DNA of 64,000 nucleotides. It comes from an uncultured Lachnospiraceae bacterium. Its GTDB lineage: Bacteria; Bacillota; Clostridia; Lachnospirales; Lachnospiraceae. This document shows positions 17,371 to 26,570 of the stretch, piece after piece. The stretch spans positions 1-64,000 of the forward strand of contig CAMNRH010000001.1 of NCBI GenBank assembly GCA_946552115.1. The letters run 5' to 3'. The notes below the pieces were generated by a model. It was not told where the DNA came from. It saw only the letters and a program-made list of their open reading frames with translations, and searched no databases. Both the position numbers and the translations under genes were made by a program. Within the stretch, counting starts at the first letter, position 1; each line of letters starts with the position of its first letter.

Positions 17371-17487
17371 TCCCTTATCCTTCCTTCCTTTTCTCTTTAA
17401 TATAACTATACAGGAAAATGCCCGTTTTATCCAGTACGCGCCGGCAATTCCTTGTATATTTCGGAAAACATCTTGATGTTTTTTTAA

Positions 17488-17529
17488 CAGATAAAAGATA
17501 GAGGCATACCTGCCTCTATCTTTTATCTG
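17488..17529. terminator. Long hairpin terminator after rpsA
   Basis: Perfect 19-bp inverted repeat (17488-17506 and 17511-17529) with a 4-base loop, between rpsA and rnfC. The outer part is A/T-rich, the inner part GAGGCA/TGCCTC. It most likely ends the rpsA transcript; a canonical long U-tract is absent, the T-rich part being inside the stem. Confidence 0.75.
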
Positions 17530-17558
17530 TCCGTCTATTTATCTGAACAAATGTAAAA

Positions 17559-18653
17559 CTAATCCTCTTCCTGCGCACCCTGTTCCACACTTTCCTCTAA
17601 AGCTGCCTCCAACGCTTTCATACTGAGGCTGATTTTCTTCTCCGCTTCATTTAAATCCACAATCTTAGCCGTAATCTCCTGTCCTACAGACAAAACATCC
17701 GACGGCTTGTCCACATGAGCTCTGGAAATCTGTGATACATGAAGCAATGCGTCAACACCGGGCGCCAGCTCAACAAACGCGCCAAAATCAGTCATTCTTG
17801 CGACCTTTCCGGTAATCTCTCTTCCTACGGCATAATCCACGGAAGCATTTGCCCACGGATTCGTCTCCGGAAACTTAAGACTTAACGCAATCTTGGTATC
17901 ATGAATATCCTTGATGAGTACCGTTACTTCCTCGCCAACCTTAAATACTTTCTTCGGATTTTCAACACGTCCCCAGGACATCTCTGAAATATGAAGCAGG
18001 CCGTCAACTCCGCCGAGGTCGATAAATGCGCCGAAATCCGTCACATTCTTCACAACACCCTCTACCTTATCGCCGATATTCAGCCTTTCAAACAGCTCTC
18101 TCTGCTTTTCCGCCCTCTCTGCGACAAGAAGCTGCCTTCTGTCTCCAATCACACGGTTCCTTCTCGGATTGAATTCACTGATAACAAATTCAATCTCCTG
18201 ATCCTGATATTTGCTTAAATCCTTTTCATAAATATCCGATACAAGGCTTGCCGGGATAAACACCCGCGCCTCCTCAACGACTACGCTTAAACCGCCTCCG
18301 AGAATCTGTGTCACCGGAGCCTTAAGAACCTCGTGGTTCTCATACGCTTCCTTAAGCCTCTCATTGCCTTTCTCAGCGGCCAGCCTCTTATAAGTCAAAA
18401 GCACCTGACCCTCTCCGTCATTCACCTTTAAGACTTTTACGGTCATGGCATCCCCCACGGACACCATCGTTGTAAGGTCTGCTCCCGAATCATTGGTGTA
18501 TTCGTTTTTTGTGATGATACCGTCTGCTTTGTAACCTATATTTAAAACAATCTCATCGGGCTTTACATCAATAACAGTACCGTCCACAACTTCTCCGTTT
18601 CTTATTGTCTTAAAAGACTCCTCCAGCATCTGCTCAAATGTTAATTCTGACAT
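17559..18653 (-). CDS. rpsA: 30S ribosomal protein S1 (S1 RNA-binding repeats)
   Basis: 364 residues from the ATG at 18653, with four S1 repeats: about 15-85, 100-170, 188-258 (VKNVTDFGAFIDLGGVDGLL) and 273-343 (MTDFGAFVELAPGVDALLHV). Shorter than E. coli S1 (six repeats), as is normal in Clostridia. The in-frame codons further upstream contain its SD, GAGGAGG nine bases before the ATG. It overlaps ispH by 20 bases in another frame; in several Clostridia the two are fused, so the coupling here is the split version of a known arrangement. Confidence 0.92.
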   Translation of the reverse strand: MSELTFEQMLEESFKTIRNGEVVDGTVIDVKPDEIVLNIGYKADGIITKNEYTNDSGADLTTMVSVGDAMTVKVLKVNDGEGQVLLTYKRLAAEKGNERLKEAYENHEVLKAPVTQILGGGLSVVVEEARVFIPASLVSDIYEKDLSKYQDQEIEFVISEFNPRRNRVIGDRRQLLVAERAEKQRELFERLNIGDKVEGVVKNVTDFGAFIDLGGVDGLLHISEMSWGRVENPKKVFKVGEEVTVLIKDIHDTKIALSLKFPETNPWANASVDYAVGREITGKVARMTDFGAFVELAPGVDALLHVSQISRAHVDKPSDVLSVGQEITAKIVDLNEAEKKISLSMKALEAALEESVEQGAQEED

Positions 18654-19491
18654 TGTCTTGAACCTCCTCAATTATATTGTTGGGCGTGGATGCCCCTGCT
18701 GTAATACCTACTGTTTCCACGGACCTTAATTGATTCATATCCAAATCGTCAAGTGTCTGTATATAGTACGTATCCGCACATGCATTTCTGCAGATTTCAA
18801 ATAACTTCCGGGTATTGGAACTCCTCCTGTCGCCAATCACAATCATCGCCTCTACCCGCTCCGCAACACTGCGCGCCTCTTCCTGACGTTCTTTCGTAGC
18901 GCTGCAAATCGTATTTAAAACAATTATATCATACCTCTTTTCCGAGATAATTTCAACTAATTCTTTGAATTTATTGTAATTAAATGTCGTTTGGGACACG
19001 ATACATACTTTTTGATTTTCATTCTCGATTTTAAATACCTGGGCCTCCGCCTCGTTTTGGATGACCGTAACATCCGCTCCCGCCCATCCCCTGATTCCCT
19101 CTACCTCGGGATGAGAACCGTCTCCGATAATCACAATATGAGAGCCCTTTTTGCTTTCATCAAAAACAATGTGATGAATTTTTTTCACAAACGGGCAGGT
19201 GGCATCTATATAGGAAATTCCTTTTTCCTCCAGCATATCGCAGACGGCCTTTGGTACCCCGTGTGAACGGATAATCACAATGCCCTCTCTTACATCCGCA
19301 AGCTCCTGTACGGAGCTTAAAACCGTAACCCCATGCCTTTCCATATCCCTGATAACCTCTTCGTTATGAATAATCGGCCCGAATGTATAGATTTTTTCTC
19401 CCTTATGCTCCTCTGCCTGCCTGTACACCGTATCTACCGCCCGCTTTACACCAAAGCAAAACCCGGCTGTCTTCGCCAATAAAACTTTCAA
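18634..19491 (-). CDS. ispH: 4-hydroxy-3-methylbut-2-enyl diphosphate reductase
   Basis: 285 residues, full length. Fe-S enzyme of the last step of the MEP isoprenoid pathway, making IPP and DMAPP. Conserved cysteines appear in TAGFCFGVKRA (Cys13), DATCPFVKK and NTICSATKERQ; the active-site Glu lies in the GDRRSSNTRKL to TAGASTPN region. The start is a TTG with AAGGAGCAGC directly before it. Its 3' end overlaps the start and SD of rpsA, so S1 translation is coupled to IspH. Confidence 0.97.
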   Translation of the reverse strand: MKVLLAKTAGFCFGVKRAVDTVYRQAEEHKGEKIYTFGPIIHNEEVIRDMERHGVTVLSSVQELADVREGIVIIRSHGVPKAVCDMLEEKGISYIDATCPFVKKIHHIVFDESKKGSHIVIIGDGSHPEVEGIRGWAGADVTVIQNEAEAQVFKIENENQKVCIVSQTTFNYNKFKELVEIISEKRYDIIVLNTICSATKERQEEARSVAERVEAMIVIGDRRSSNTRKLFEICRNACADTYYIQTLDDLDMNQLRSVETVGITAGASTPNNIIEEVQDNVRINI

Positions 19492-19528
19492 GCTGCTCCT
19501 TCTTTCCTACTTTATTTCCGCGGGGTAT

Positions 19529-20185
19529 CTACTTGCATAACGAAAGGATTGCGTCCGCAACCTCTTCAATGGTCATATCCGAGCTGTCGACGAGAACGGC
19601 GTCCTCCGCCTGCTTCAGCGGAGCAAGTTCTCTTGTAGAATCCTGCTCGTCACGCTCGCGGATATCACGCTCTATCGTTGCCAAATCACACTCAATCCCC
19701 TTTTGCATCAGCTCGTCGTATCTCCGCTTCGCGCGCCTTTCGGCGCTGGCCGTAAGAAACACTTTGACGTCTGCATCCGGCAGTACGCAGGTTCCGATGT
19801 CACGGCCGTCCATAACAACATCCTGCTCTTTCGCAAGATTTTTCTGAAGCTCTAAAAGCTTTGCACGGACCTCCTGAATCGACGACGTCTGCGACGCCAT
19901 GCGTCCCACCTCCTCGCTCCGAAGCCTTTCCGTAATATTTTTTTCATTCAGATAAACCTGCTGTATCCCATTTTCATAGCATATCTTTACTTCAGCCTCC
20001 TTCAAAGCCTCAATAATTCCCGCTCTGTCCCCGGGGTTGATTCCCCTGTCAAGAAAATGAACCGCAAGTCCCCGGTACATGGCTCCGGTATCCACATAAA
20101 TATATCCTTTCCTCTTTGCCACCAGCCTGGCAATCGTACTTTTCCCGGCGCCTGCCGGCCCGTCAATCGCTACATTATATCCCAT
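19529..20185 (-). CDS. cmk: (d)CMP kinase
   Basis: 218 residues from the ATG at 20185, which has AAGGAGGGGCATT upstream. Walker A is GPAGAGKST (about 8-16), followed by the NMP-binding insert typical of Cmk, VDTGAMYRGLAV, MDGRDIGTCVLPDADVKVFL and ERAKRRYDE-like lid residues. It phosphorylates CMP and dCMP. A longer frame to 20242 would run into the FAD oxidoreductase gene and lacks an SD. Cmk-ispH-rpsA is a widespread clostridial gene order. Confidence 0.96.
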   Translation of the reverse strand: MGYNVAIDGPAGAGKSTIARLVAKRKGYIYVDTGAMYRGLAVHFLDRGINPGDRAGIIEALKEAEVKICYENGIQQVYLNEKNITERLRSEEVGRMASQTSSIQEVRAKLLELQKNLAKEQDVVMDGRDIGTCVLPDADVKVFLTASAERRAKRRYDELMQKGIECDLATIERDIRERDEQDSTRELAPLKQAEDAVLVDSSDMTIEEVADAILSLCK

Positions 20186-20199
20186 AATGCCCCTCCTTC

Positions 20200-21432
20200 T
20201 TATATTACTATATGATTCCCCGCCGCATAAGCCGTAGACCATGCAATCTGCAGGTTAAAACCTCCTGTCAGCGCGTCCAGATCCAGCACCTCTCCGATAA
20301 AATAAACCTTTTTTACAAGCCTTGATTCCATTGTTCCGGGGTCGATCTCTTTCGTCCTTATGCCGCCTTTTGTAATAACCGCCTCATTATAATCCCGAAG
20401 CCCTGTAAGTGTCAGCGGAAAATGCTTCATAAGCTTTACAAATCGTATCCGTTCCTCCCTCGAAATCATATGGACCCTTTTCTCCGGATCAATGCCGCTT
20501 AACTCTATCATAACCGGAATCAATTTTGCCGGGAACAGCTTCCCGACCGAATTTTTAAACTGTTTCTTCTGATTTTCCTCAAATTCCCTTAATACCCGCT
20601 TATCAAGCGTTTCCAAATCAAGCGCCGGTTTCAAATCAATTTCCAGCTTAAGCTCCTTTTGGGAAAGCCTTTTTCCAATATAGCTGCTGGCGCTGAGCAT
20701 CAGCGGACCGCTCACGCCATAATGCGTAAAAAGCAGCTCTCCGAATTCCTGATACAGCCTTTTCTTTCCGTCAAAAACCGCCGCCTCCACATTGCGCAGA
20801 GATAAGCCCATAAGCTCCTGTACCCACGGCTCCTTCACTTCCATCGGAACAAGCGACGGTATACATGGCGTTATCTGATGCCCCATCCTTTCGGCAAACT
20901 GATAACCATCGCCGGTGGAACCGGTTGTCGGATAGGAAAGGCCTCCTGTCGCCACAATACACGCGTCGCCTTTTATTTCTTTTCCGTCAGAAAGAAAAAG
21001 CCGGTCAAAGCAGGCGTCTTTCGTCTCGATTCTCTTTACCTCCGAATGAAGATAAATCCTTACGCCCAGCCGATTAAGCTCCCGATTAAGCCCCCGGATT
21101 ACATCCGAGGAATGATCCGACACCGGAAACACTCTGTCTCCCCGTTCAATTTTCGTCCTGACGCCTATCTCCTCAAAAAATCCGATTAAATCCTGATTTG
21201 TACAGCCATAAAAGCTGCTGTAAAGAAAACGGCTGTTACTTACAACCGAAGAAAACAAAGTATCCATATCGCAGGCATTTGTAAGATTACACCGCCCCTT
21301 CCCGGTAATAAACAGCTTTTTTCCAAGCTTTTCATTTTTTTCATATATAGAAACATGATGTCCGTTTCTTGCCGCCCAAATAGCCGCAAACATGCCGGAG
21401 GCGCCTCCCCCGACTACAAGAACCTTACCCAT
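20200..21432 (-). CDS. HI0933-family NAD(P)/FAD-dependent oxidoreductase (BaiN-like)
   Basis: 410 residues, full length for the HI0933/YhiN family. The N-terminal dinucleotide-binding motif is GGGASGMFAAIWAARNG (about 8-24), followed by GKKLFITGKGRCNLTN, DACIVATGGLSYPTTGSTGDGY and the C-terminal FAD contact EVLDLDALTGGFNLQIAWST. The family includes BaiN, reported in bile-acid metabolism of Clostridium scindens, but its general substrate is unsettled. It starts two bases after the regulator gene ends and leads into cmk. Confidence 0.9.
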   Translation of the reverse strand: MGKVLVVGGGASGMFAAIWAARNGHHVSIYEKNEKLGKKLFITGKGRCNLTNACDMDTLFSSVVSNSRFLYSSFYGCTNQDLIGFFEEIGVRTKIERGDRVFPVSDHSSDVIRGLNRELNRLGVRIYLHSEVKRIETKDACFDRLFLSDGKEIKGDACIVATGGLSYPTTGSTGDGYQFAERMGHQITPCIPSLVPMEVKEPWVQELMGLSLRNVEAAVFDGKKRLYQEFGELLFTHYGVSGPLMLSASSYIGKRLSQKELKLEIDLKPALDLETLDKRVLREFEENQKKQFKNSVGKLFPAKLIPVMIELSGIDPEKRVHMISREERIRFVKLMKHFPLTLTGLRDYNEAVITKGGIRTKEIDPGTMESRLVKKVYFIGEVLDLDALTGGFNLQIAWSTAYAAGNHIVI

Positions 21433-21434
21433 CC

Positions 21435-22358
21435 TTATCCCTCTTTGTCCAGTGATATATCTGAAAGCTCTACCTTATCGCCAATCCTGTTCAGCTCATC
21501 CTTACTATACACCTGATATTCGTCCCAAATCCCCTCCAGCGTCTCAAGCATTGTAATCACCTCACTTTGTTTTCTCATACACAGTGCAACTACAAGCGCA
21601 TTCACCACACTGAGCGGGGCCACAAGAGAATCAACAATCGAGGCCATATCGCTTCTTGCAATCAGATTACAGGAGGAATACAGCGTCATAGGGGAATGAA
21701 TGCTGTCTGTAAGCGTAATCACCTTTGCTTTCCGGTTGCTGGCAAACTCCAGCGCCTTTAATGCACGCATGGAATACCGCGGAAAGCTGATTCCAATAAT
21801 CACATCCTCACCGCCAATCCGAATCAGCTGCTCGAAGATCTCACTGGAGCTGTTCGTGTGCACCGATATGACATTTTCGCAGATAAGATTCAGATAAAAT
21901 GCCAGGAAATCCGCCAGCGGCGCACAGCTTCGAATCCCGACAATATAAATCTTCCTTGCCTTTAATATCGTATCCACCGCCAGCTCAAACGCCTCATGGT
22001 CGATCCCGTTCATCGTAAGCCTGATTTTCTCAATATCCGACTGAAGCACCGTGGAAAGAATTTCCCCCTGGCTGATGCGCCCGTAGGTCACCTCCATCCG
22101 CTGAATGGAATTCAGCTCTGTCCGGACAAGCTCGCCCAGCGCTTTCTGAAATTCCGGATAACCCTCATATCCAAGAGCCATCGCAAACCTTACAACGGTA
22201 GACTCACTGACGCCCACTTCTTCACCCATCCTGGCTGCCGTAAGAAAAGCCGCCTTATCATAATTTTCACGGATAAAATCCGCCAGCTTCTTCTGGCCCT
22301 TGCTGAATTTTCTATAACCGCTCTCCAGCTTTATAAATAACTCATTTTTCGTTCCCAT
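21435..22358 (-). CDS. MurR/RpiR family transcriptional regulator
   Basis: About 307 residues from the ATG at 22358. An N-terminal HTH_6 domain (1-80: KFSKGQKKLADFIREN, GVSESTVVRFAMALGYEGYPEFQKAL) is followed by a SIS sugar-phosphate-binding domain (about 115-250: IYIVGIRSCAPLADFLAFYLN, DVIIGISFPRYSMRAL). Such regulators respond to phosphosugars, yet no sugar genes are adjacent, so the effector is unknown. The promoter found at 22415-22442 would leave only 10-20 bases before an alternative ATG at 22397, which favours 22358. First gene of the cmk-ispH-rpsA unit. Confidence 0.85.
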   Translation of the reverse strand: MGTKNELFIKLESGYRKFSKGQKKLADFIRENYDKAAFLTAARMGEEVGVSESTVVRFAMALGYEGYPEFQKALGELVRTELNSIQRMEVTYGRISQGEILSTVLQSDIEKIRLTMNGIDHEAFELAVDTILKARKIYIVGIRSCAPLADFLAFYLNLICENVISVHTNSSSEIFEQLIRIGGEDVIIGISFPRYSMRALKALEFASNRKAKVITLTDSIHSPMTLYSSCNLIARSDMASIVDSLVAPLSVVNALVVALCMRKQSEVITMLETLEGIWDEYQVYSKDELNRIGDKVELSDISLDKEG

Positions 22359-22414
22359 GCCGTGACCTGACCTTTTTTCATTTAAAAAGGATTTCATCCT
22401 CAAAATCCCATCCT

Positions 22415-22442
22415 ATTTTATCACAAATAAGAGCATTTGCAA
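22415..22442 (-). promoter_or_regulatory. SigA-type promoter for the rpiR-cmk-ispH-rpsA operon
   Basis: On the minus strand TTGCAA (22442-22437), 16 bases, TAAAAT (22420-22415). Start of transcription would be near 22408. Confidence 0.62.
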
Positions 22443-22547
22443 ATTCTTTTTGAAAGAAAGAGAGCTTTACTGAAGCAGATTTCTCTATCATAAATCCTGT
22501 CTGTCAATGCCTGTTTTAAAATATATTTTCCCCAAAACCTACAATAA

Positions 22548-22589
22548 AAACACCTTGCGGCGAAAATGAAATCTTGCAGCAAGGTGTTT
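22548..22589 (-). terminator. Terminator after the Ig-like secreted protein gene
   Basis: 11-bp perfect stem AAACACCTTGC / GCAAGGTGTTT with a 20-base loop. Read on the minus strand the stem is followed by TTATTG after the TTT of the arm, giving a TTTTTATT U-tract. Confidence 0.75.
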
Positions 22590-22628
22590 GCAGAGACAAA
22601 CCCATTCTATGAACATCTATGTTTCTTT

Positions 22629-24845
22629 TTATTTCAGCTTAAGCTTTACAACCGCTTTTTTATTGCTCCCATCCGTTGCCATTGCGGTTATCGTAACTGT
22701 TTTTTTCTTTCCGGCTTTCTTTGTCTTTACCTTGCCTGTACTGCTTACGGCTGCATATTTCTTATTGCTGCTGGTCCATTTCAGCGTTTTGTTAGCTTTC
22801 TTTGCGTTTGAAGCGGTAACCTTTGCCTTTAATTTTAACGTCTTCCCGGCTTTCAGGGTTCTCGTCTTTTTCCCGGAAATTACTACCTTTTTCACATATC
22901 CTTTCATGGCGGTGATTTTATAGGCCGCTTTCTTTCCGCTTCCGTCTGTCGCCGCCGCCGTAATCGTAACTGTTTTTCCTCCGGAATTTTTCTTTAATGT
23001 AACCGTACCCTTGCTGCTCACCGTCGCTGCCTTTGTATTGCTTGATTTCCAGGAAAGGGTTCGATTGGCGCCTTTGGACGCCGTTACTTTCGCCGCCAGC
23101 TTCACTTTCCGCCCGGCGGCGATTTTTTTAGAATCGCCGGACAGCGTTACTTTCTTTACAATGCCTTTCATAGAAGTGAGCTTATAGCTTGCTTTCTTCC
23201 CGCTTCCGTCGGCTGCCGTCGCTGTGATGGTAACCGTCTTTCCCCCGGAATTTTTCTTTAAGGTGACGACGCCCTTGCTGTCTACTGTGGCAACCTTTGT
23301 ATTGCCTGATTTCCAGGTCACCTTTTTATTGGAGGCGTTGGACGGAGAAACCTTCGCGGTAAGTTTAATTTTCTTTCCGGCGGCAATTTTTCTGGAATTT
23401 CCAGTGATTGTAATTTGGGAAACCCCGACCGTTGTTTTCGGTGTTTCCGGTATTTCCCCTTCATTGCCGCTGCTGTTTCCGCTTCCGATTTTTATTTCAT
23501 CCACCGCTCCGTCGGAACACACCGTCCCCGCAGGACTCCACTGATTCGATGAAAGATTCAGATTCAAAGCGGCACGCATGCCGCCGCGCTCTTCTTGCAC
23601 ATAGACATCTCTGCCGATATCGCCACCGCTACTCATATACATGACAAGAGAAGAACTACCACCCGGCGATCGAAGCAACCAATTGCAATTTCCCTTGTAA
23701 GTATTACTTGTATCACTATATGCTCCCATCGCTTTCGCATAGGTACTGCTTTTACATCTGCGGGCTTCATCATATATACTTCTATCTGATACAAAACCAT
23801 GTGATACCGCGCTGGAACCGTACACTTCCGATTCCGACAGGAAAAACACCTTATCTGTTGTATCATTTCCGCCTGTCGTTCCAAAAGAGATACTATTTGC
23901 ATTTACCACATCCGTACTCACAATCGCCGACTGCTCCCCGGAATTAAACGCGCTTCCAATAAAATTCTTTCCGCTGTAATCGGTTCTCTGCTGGTTGAAA
24001 GCGGCTCCATAGCCGTTCAGCCAGCTCCGGATCGTACTGGTTTCCCATGTGACAGATTCACTTACTGTATGATACTTTTGATCGTCCAGCGCAAGATCTG
24101 ACAGGAGCAGCGCCTGGCTTCCGTTTATTTTCAATACCCGCCATTTAATCGGCTCATATTTGAAATAATGCCAGGTTGTCGAATCAGACCAGTTATAATA
24201 ACCATCTGTAACAGGGACTGAACAAGTCGCATCCTTTTCTTGTATCCTGCGATAACGGTTCCCATCAACTATAATATCATTATTACCATCCCATTCTTTG
24301 ACATTCTGTAATGTATGATAGATGGCATCCGAGCTTTCCACCTCGCTCTGGGGATAGCTCCCGAACCACACGCAGTCCCAGGTGACTTTTTGCTTTGCAG
24401 TCATACCAGAATTTGCCTCTATCTTTGGGTCGGATAACCCGGCTGTCGACGCCCGGGCGCTCAGCTTCCGCTCGGTCTCCTTAGAAAGCTCCGCTTCTCC
24501 GCTCTGTCCGTCTTCCCGCCCCTCTTGCTGGTTCTCCGCTTCCTGTACTTCTGATTCCCCGGAAAGCTCCGACAAGCTCTCTGCTTCCAGTTTCTCTGAC
24601 GCTCCGACCGCCTCCTGGCCTGTCTCTTCTGACGTTCCCGGCTCTTCTGTTTCGTTTGTTCCTGCTTCTTTCGTCAGATTCTCCGACGAAATCTCCTCTT
24701 TCGGAACTGTTTCTGTCTGCTCCACCTGACTTTTCGTCTCTGCGTCCGCCTCCCCGGCGTTTGCTGTAAGGCCTGTGCATAGACCAGCGCACAGCGCAGC
24801 CGTCAGAAGCAGTGCCGTTATTTTACGTGTCCTTGGTTTTCTCAT
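22629..24845 (-). CDS. Secreted protein with DUF6273-like domain and three Ig-like (Big_2-type) repeats
   Basis: 738 residues from the ATG at 24845 (GGAGGTCGGACG before it). A Sec signal peptide (1-30, ending LTANA) is followed by an acidic Ser/Glu/Thr-rich linker (about 31-130), a globular domain beginning WDCVWFGSYPQSE with WHYFKYEPIKWRVLKING, SWLNGYG and NWLLRSPGGSS (about 145-430; DUF6273-like), and three tandem Ig-like repeats of about 85 residues (about 475-738). Each repeat carries VTWKSGNTKVATVDSKG-like and TVTITATAADGSGKKA-like segments and is unusually Lys-rich (predicted strongly basic). No sortase LPxTG or S-layer motif is seen; it may bind acidic wall polymers. Own promoter and terminator. 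Probably a surface adhesin or wall-associated protein; ligand unknown. Confidence 0.85.
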   Translation of the reverse strand: MRKPRTRKITALLLTAALCAGLCTGLTANAGEADAETKSQVEQTETVPKEEISSENLTKEAGTNETEEPGTSEETGQEAVGASEKLEAESLSELSGESEVQEAENQQEGREDGQSGEAELSKETERKLSARASTAGLSDPKIEANSGMTAKQKVTWDCVWFGSYPQSEVESSDAIYHTLQNVKEWDGNNDIIVDGNRYRRIQEKDATCSVPVTDGYYNWSDSTTWHYFKYEPIKWRVLKINGSQALLLSDLALDDQKYHTVSESVTWETSTIRSWLNGYGAAFNQQRTDYSGKNFIGSAFNSGEQSAIVSTDVVNANSISFGTTGGNDTTDKVFFLSESEVYGSSAVSHGFVSDRSIYDEARRCKSSTYAKAMGAYSDTSNTYKGNCNWLLRSPGGSSSLVMYMSSGGDIGRDVYVQEERGGMRAALNLNLSSNQWSPAGTVCSDGAVDEIKIGSGNSSGNEGEIPETPKTTVGVSQITITGNSRKIAAGKKIKLTAKVSPSNASNKKVTWKSGNTKVATVDSKGVVTLKKNSGGKTVTITATAADGSGKKASYKLTSMKGIVKKVTLSGDSKKIAAGRKVKLAAKVTASKGANRTLSWKSSNTKAATVSSKGTVTLKKNSGGKTVTITAAATDGSGKKAAYKITAMKGYVKKVVISGKKTRTLKAGKTLKLKAKVTASNAKKANKTLKWTSSNKKYAAVSSTGKVKTKKAGKKKTVTITAMATDGSNKKAVVKLKLK
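22632..23430 (-). repeat. Three tandem coding repeats (Ig-like units)
   Basis: Three units of about 265 bases at roughly 23170-23430, 22905-23165 and 22632-22900. They share phrases such as KKNSGGKTVTITA and DGSGKKA in units one and two, with unit three more diverged (more Lys). The first two units are close enough for recombination to change repeat number. Confidence 0.75.
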
Positions 24846-24885
24846 CGTCCGACCTCCGTGATCTCTTAAAATTTCCTTAAATTTC

Positions 24886-24914
24886 ATTATAATAATAAAA
24901 GGATTGTTTTGCAA
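24886..24914 (-). promoter_or_regulatory. SigA-type promoter for the secreted Ig-like protein
   Basis: On the minus strand TTGCAA (24914-24909), a 17-base spacer and a perfect TATAAT (24891-24886), about 40 bases before the chosen ATG. Confidence 0.7.
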
Positions 24915-25069
24915 TTGTATATTAAAATATCCGGACGATACCCGCTTATTCTTTTGCTTCATGCTATTTGTAAAATTTGGTTAATCATATTCACTAAAAA
25001 AGAAGCCGCCCTATAAGACAGGCAACTCCTTATCTTCATTTTACTTACATCATTGGGAATATCTGCAAG

Positions 25070-25105
25070 AAAAACCCGACCGCCGTATTCTGCAGCGTCC
25101 GGGTT
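25070..25105 (-). terminator. Terminator of the decarboxylase cluster
   Basis: On the minus strand AACCCGGACGC pairs imperfectly with GCGGTCGGGTT around a short loop and is followed by TTTTCTT. It lies 25 bases after the oadA-like gene, the last of the five-gene cluster. Confidence 0.75.
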
Positions 25106-25129
25106 CTTCCACCATTCTTTTTTATCGTT

Positions 25130-26545
25130 CTACACCGGATAACTCCCGTTTTCCGTATCCGCCATCGTCTGATCCACTTTCGTCTCCTGCGCCTCGCGGT
25201 ATTTGAAGAAATCCGTCGCAACCTGCGGGAACAGCGCATAGGACAATACGTCCTCGTCCTGCTTCATCCACTGCGCGCATTCTTTCCTGAGGGTATCCAG
25301 CTCATCCGGAATCAGATCCGCCGGACGGCAGGTGATAACCTCCGGATTTTCGCCGAGAACCTTTTTCTTCACTTCTTCGTCAAAGGGTTTTACCGTCTCG
25401 CCGTATTTTCCGCTTAAGATATCCTTTGTCTCTTTCGTCGCCATCTTGTAGCGCTCGCCCATAAGAACGTTAAATACGGCCTGGGTTCCCACAATCTGGG
25501 AGGACGGGGTTACAAGCGGCGGCTCGCCTAAGTCTTTTCTTACTCTCGGCACTTCCTCAAGAACATCGTAGAATTTATCCTCCGCTCCCTGCTCCTTAAG
25601 CTGGGAGGTCAGGTTGGAAAGCATGCCGCCCGGCACCTGGTAAAGGAGCGTCTTGATATTCACACCCATATTCTTCGGATTTAACAGGCCGCTCTCCAGC
25701 GCTTCGTCGCGGATCGGACGGAAATAATCTGCAATTTCGGAAAGCAGGTTTTGGTCAAAGCCCGTATCGTACGGCGTGCCCTTAAAGGTCTCCACCATAA
25801 CCTCAGTGGCCGGCTGGGAGGTCCCAAGCGCAAACGGGGACATCGCCGTGTCAATAACGTCAACCCCTGCCTCAACCGCTTTCAGGTACGTCATGGAAGC
25901 GACACCGGACGTATAATGCGTATGGAGCTGAATCGGAATGTCTACCGCATCCTTAAGCGCGCCCACAAGCTCCGTCGCCCGGTACGGAACGAGAAGCCCC
26001 GCCATATCCTTGATACAGATGGAATTTGCGCCCATATCCTCAATTTTCTTTGCTACCTCTACCCAGTATTCCAGCGTGTAGGCGTCGCCCAGCGTATAGG
26101 AAAGCGCCACCTGGGCCTCTCCCTTTTCCTTATTGGCCGCCGTAACCGCCGTCTGCAGGTTTCTCAAATCATTTAAGCAGTCAAAAATACGGATAATATC
26201 AATGCCGTTTGCCACGGATTTTTGTACAAAATACTCTACTACATCGTCCGCATACGGACGGTAGCCTAAAATATTCTGTCCCCGGAACAGCATCTGAAGC
26301 CTGGTGTTCTTAAAACCGTCCCGGAATTTCCGAAGTCTCTCCCACGGGTCTTCCTTAAGGAACCGAAGGGACGCGTCAAACGTAGCGCCGCCCCAGCACT
26401 CTACAGAATGATATCCCACCTGGTCCATCTTATCCACAATCGGAAGCATCTGCTCGGTCGTCATACGTGTGGCAATCAGGGACTGATGCGCGTCACGCAA
26501 AACAGTTTCTGTTATTTTAATTGGTTTCTTTTCAATTTCTGCCAT
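25130..26545 (-). CDS. oadA: Oxaloacetate decarboxylase alpha-type carboxyltransferase (5S-like)
   Basis: 471 residues. HMGL-like carboxyltransferase TIM barrel (about 10-270) with ETVLRDAHQSL (metal-binding Asp), GANSICIKDMAGLL (biotin-acceptor Lys in IKDMAG) and QLHTHYTSGVAS (metal-ligand His pair), then the conserved carboxylase domain (about 290-460). It lacks a fused biotin carrier domain; that is supplied by the separate 124-residue protein encoded in the cluster. It would move CO2 between oxaloacetate/pyruvate and biotin. Equivalent to the 5S subunit of Propionibacterium transcarboxylase. Last gene of the operon, 25 bases after the beta subunit. Confidence 0.93.
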   Translation of the reverse strand: MAEIEKKPIKITETVLRDAHQSLIATRMTTEQMLPIVDKMDQVGYHSVECWGGATFDASLRFLKEDPWERLRKFRDGFKNTRLQMLFRGQNILGYRPYADDVVEYFVQKSVANGIDIIRIFDCLNDLRNLQTAVTAANKEKGEAQVALSYTLGDAYTLEYWVEVAKKIEDMGANSICIKDMAGLLVPYRATELVGALKDAVDIPIQLHTHYTSGVASMTYLKAVEAGVDVIDTAMSPFALGTSQPATEVMVETFKGTPYDTGFDQNLLSEIADYFRPIRDEALESGLLNPKNMGVNIKTLLYQVPGGMLSNLTSQLKEQGAEDKFYDVLEEVPRVRKDLGEPPLVTPSSQIVGTQAVFNVLMGERYKMATKETKDILSGKYGETVKPFDEEVKKKVLGENPEVITCRPADLIPDELDTLRKECAQWMKQDEDVLSYALFPQVATDFFKYREAQETKVDQTMADTENGSYPV

Positions 26546-26570
26546 CGTCTAATTCCTCCATCTATTTATT

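Noticed and set aside
22588..23544. Plus-strand hydrophobic frames opposite the Ig-like repeats
   Set aside because: Antisense of Lys-rich codons (TTT, CTT) gives Phe/Leu-rich peptides; no ribosome site, fully inside a better gene.
24481..24792. Minus-strand Arg/Gly/Ser-rich frame of 103 residues
   Set aside because: Frame shadow of the acidic linker of the secreted Ig-like protein; no SD or recognisable domain.
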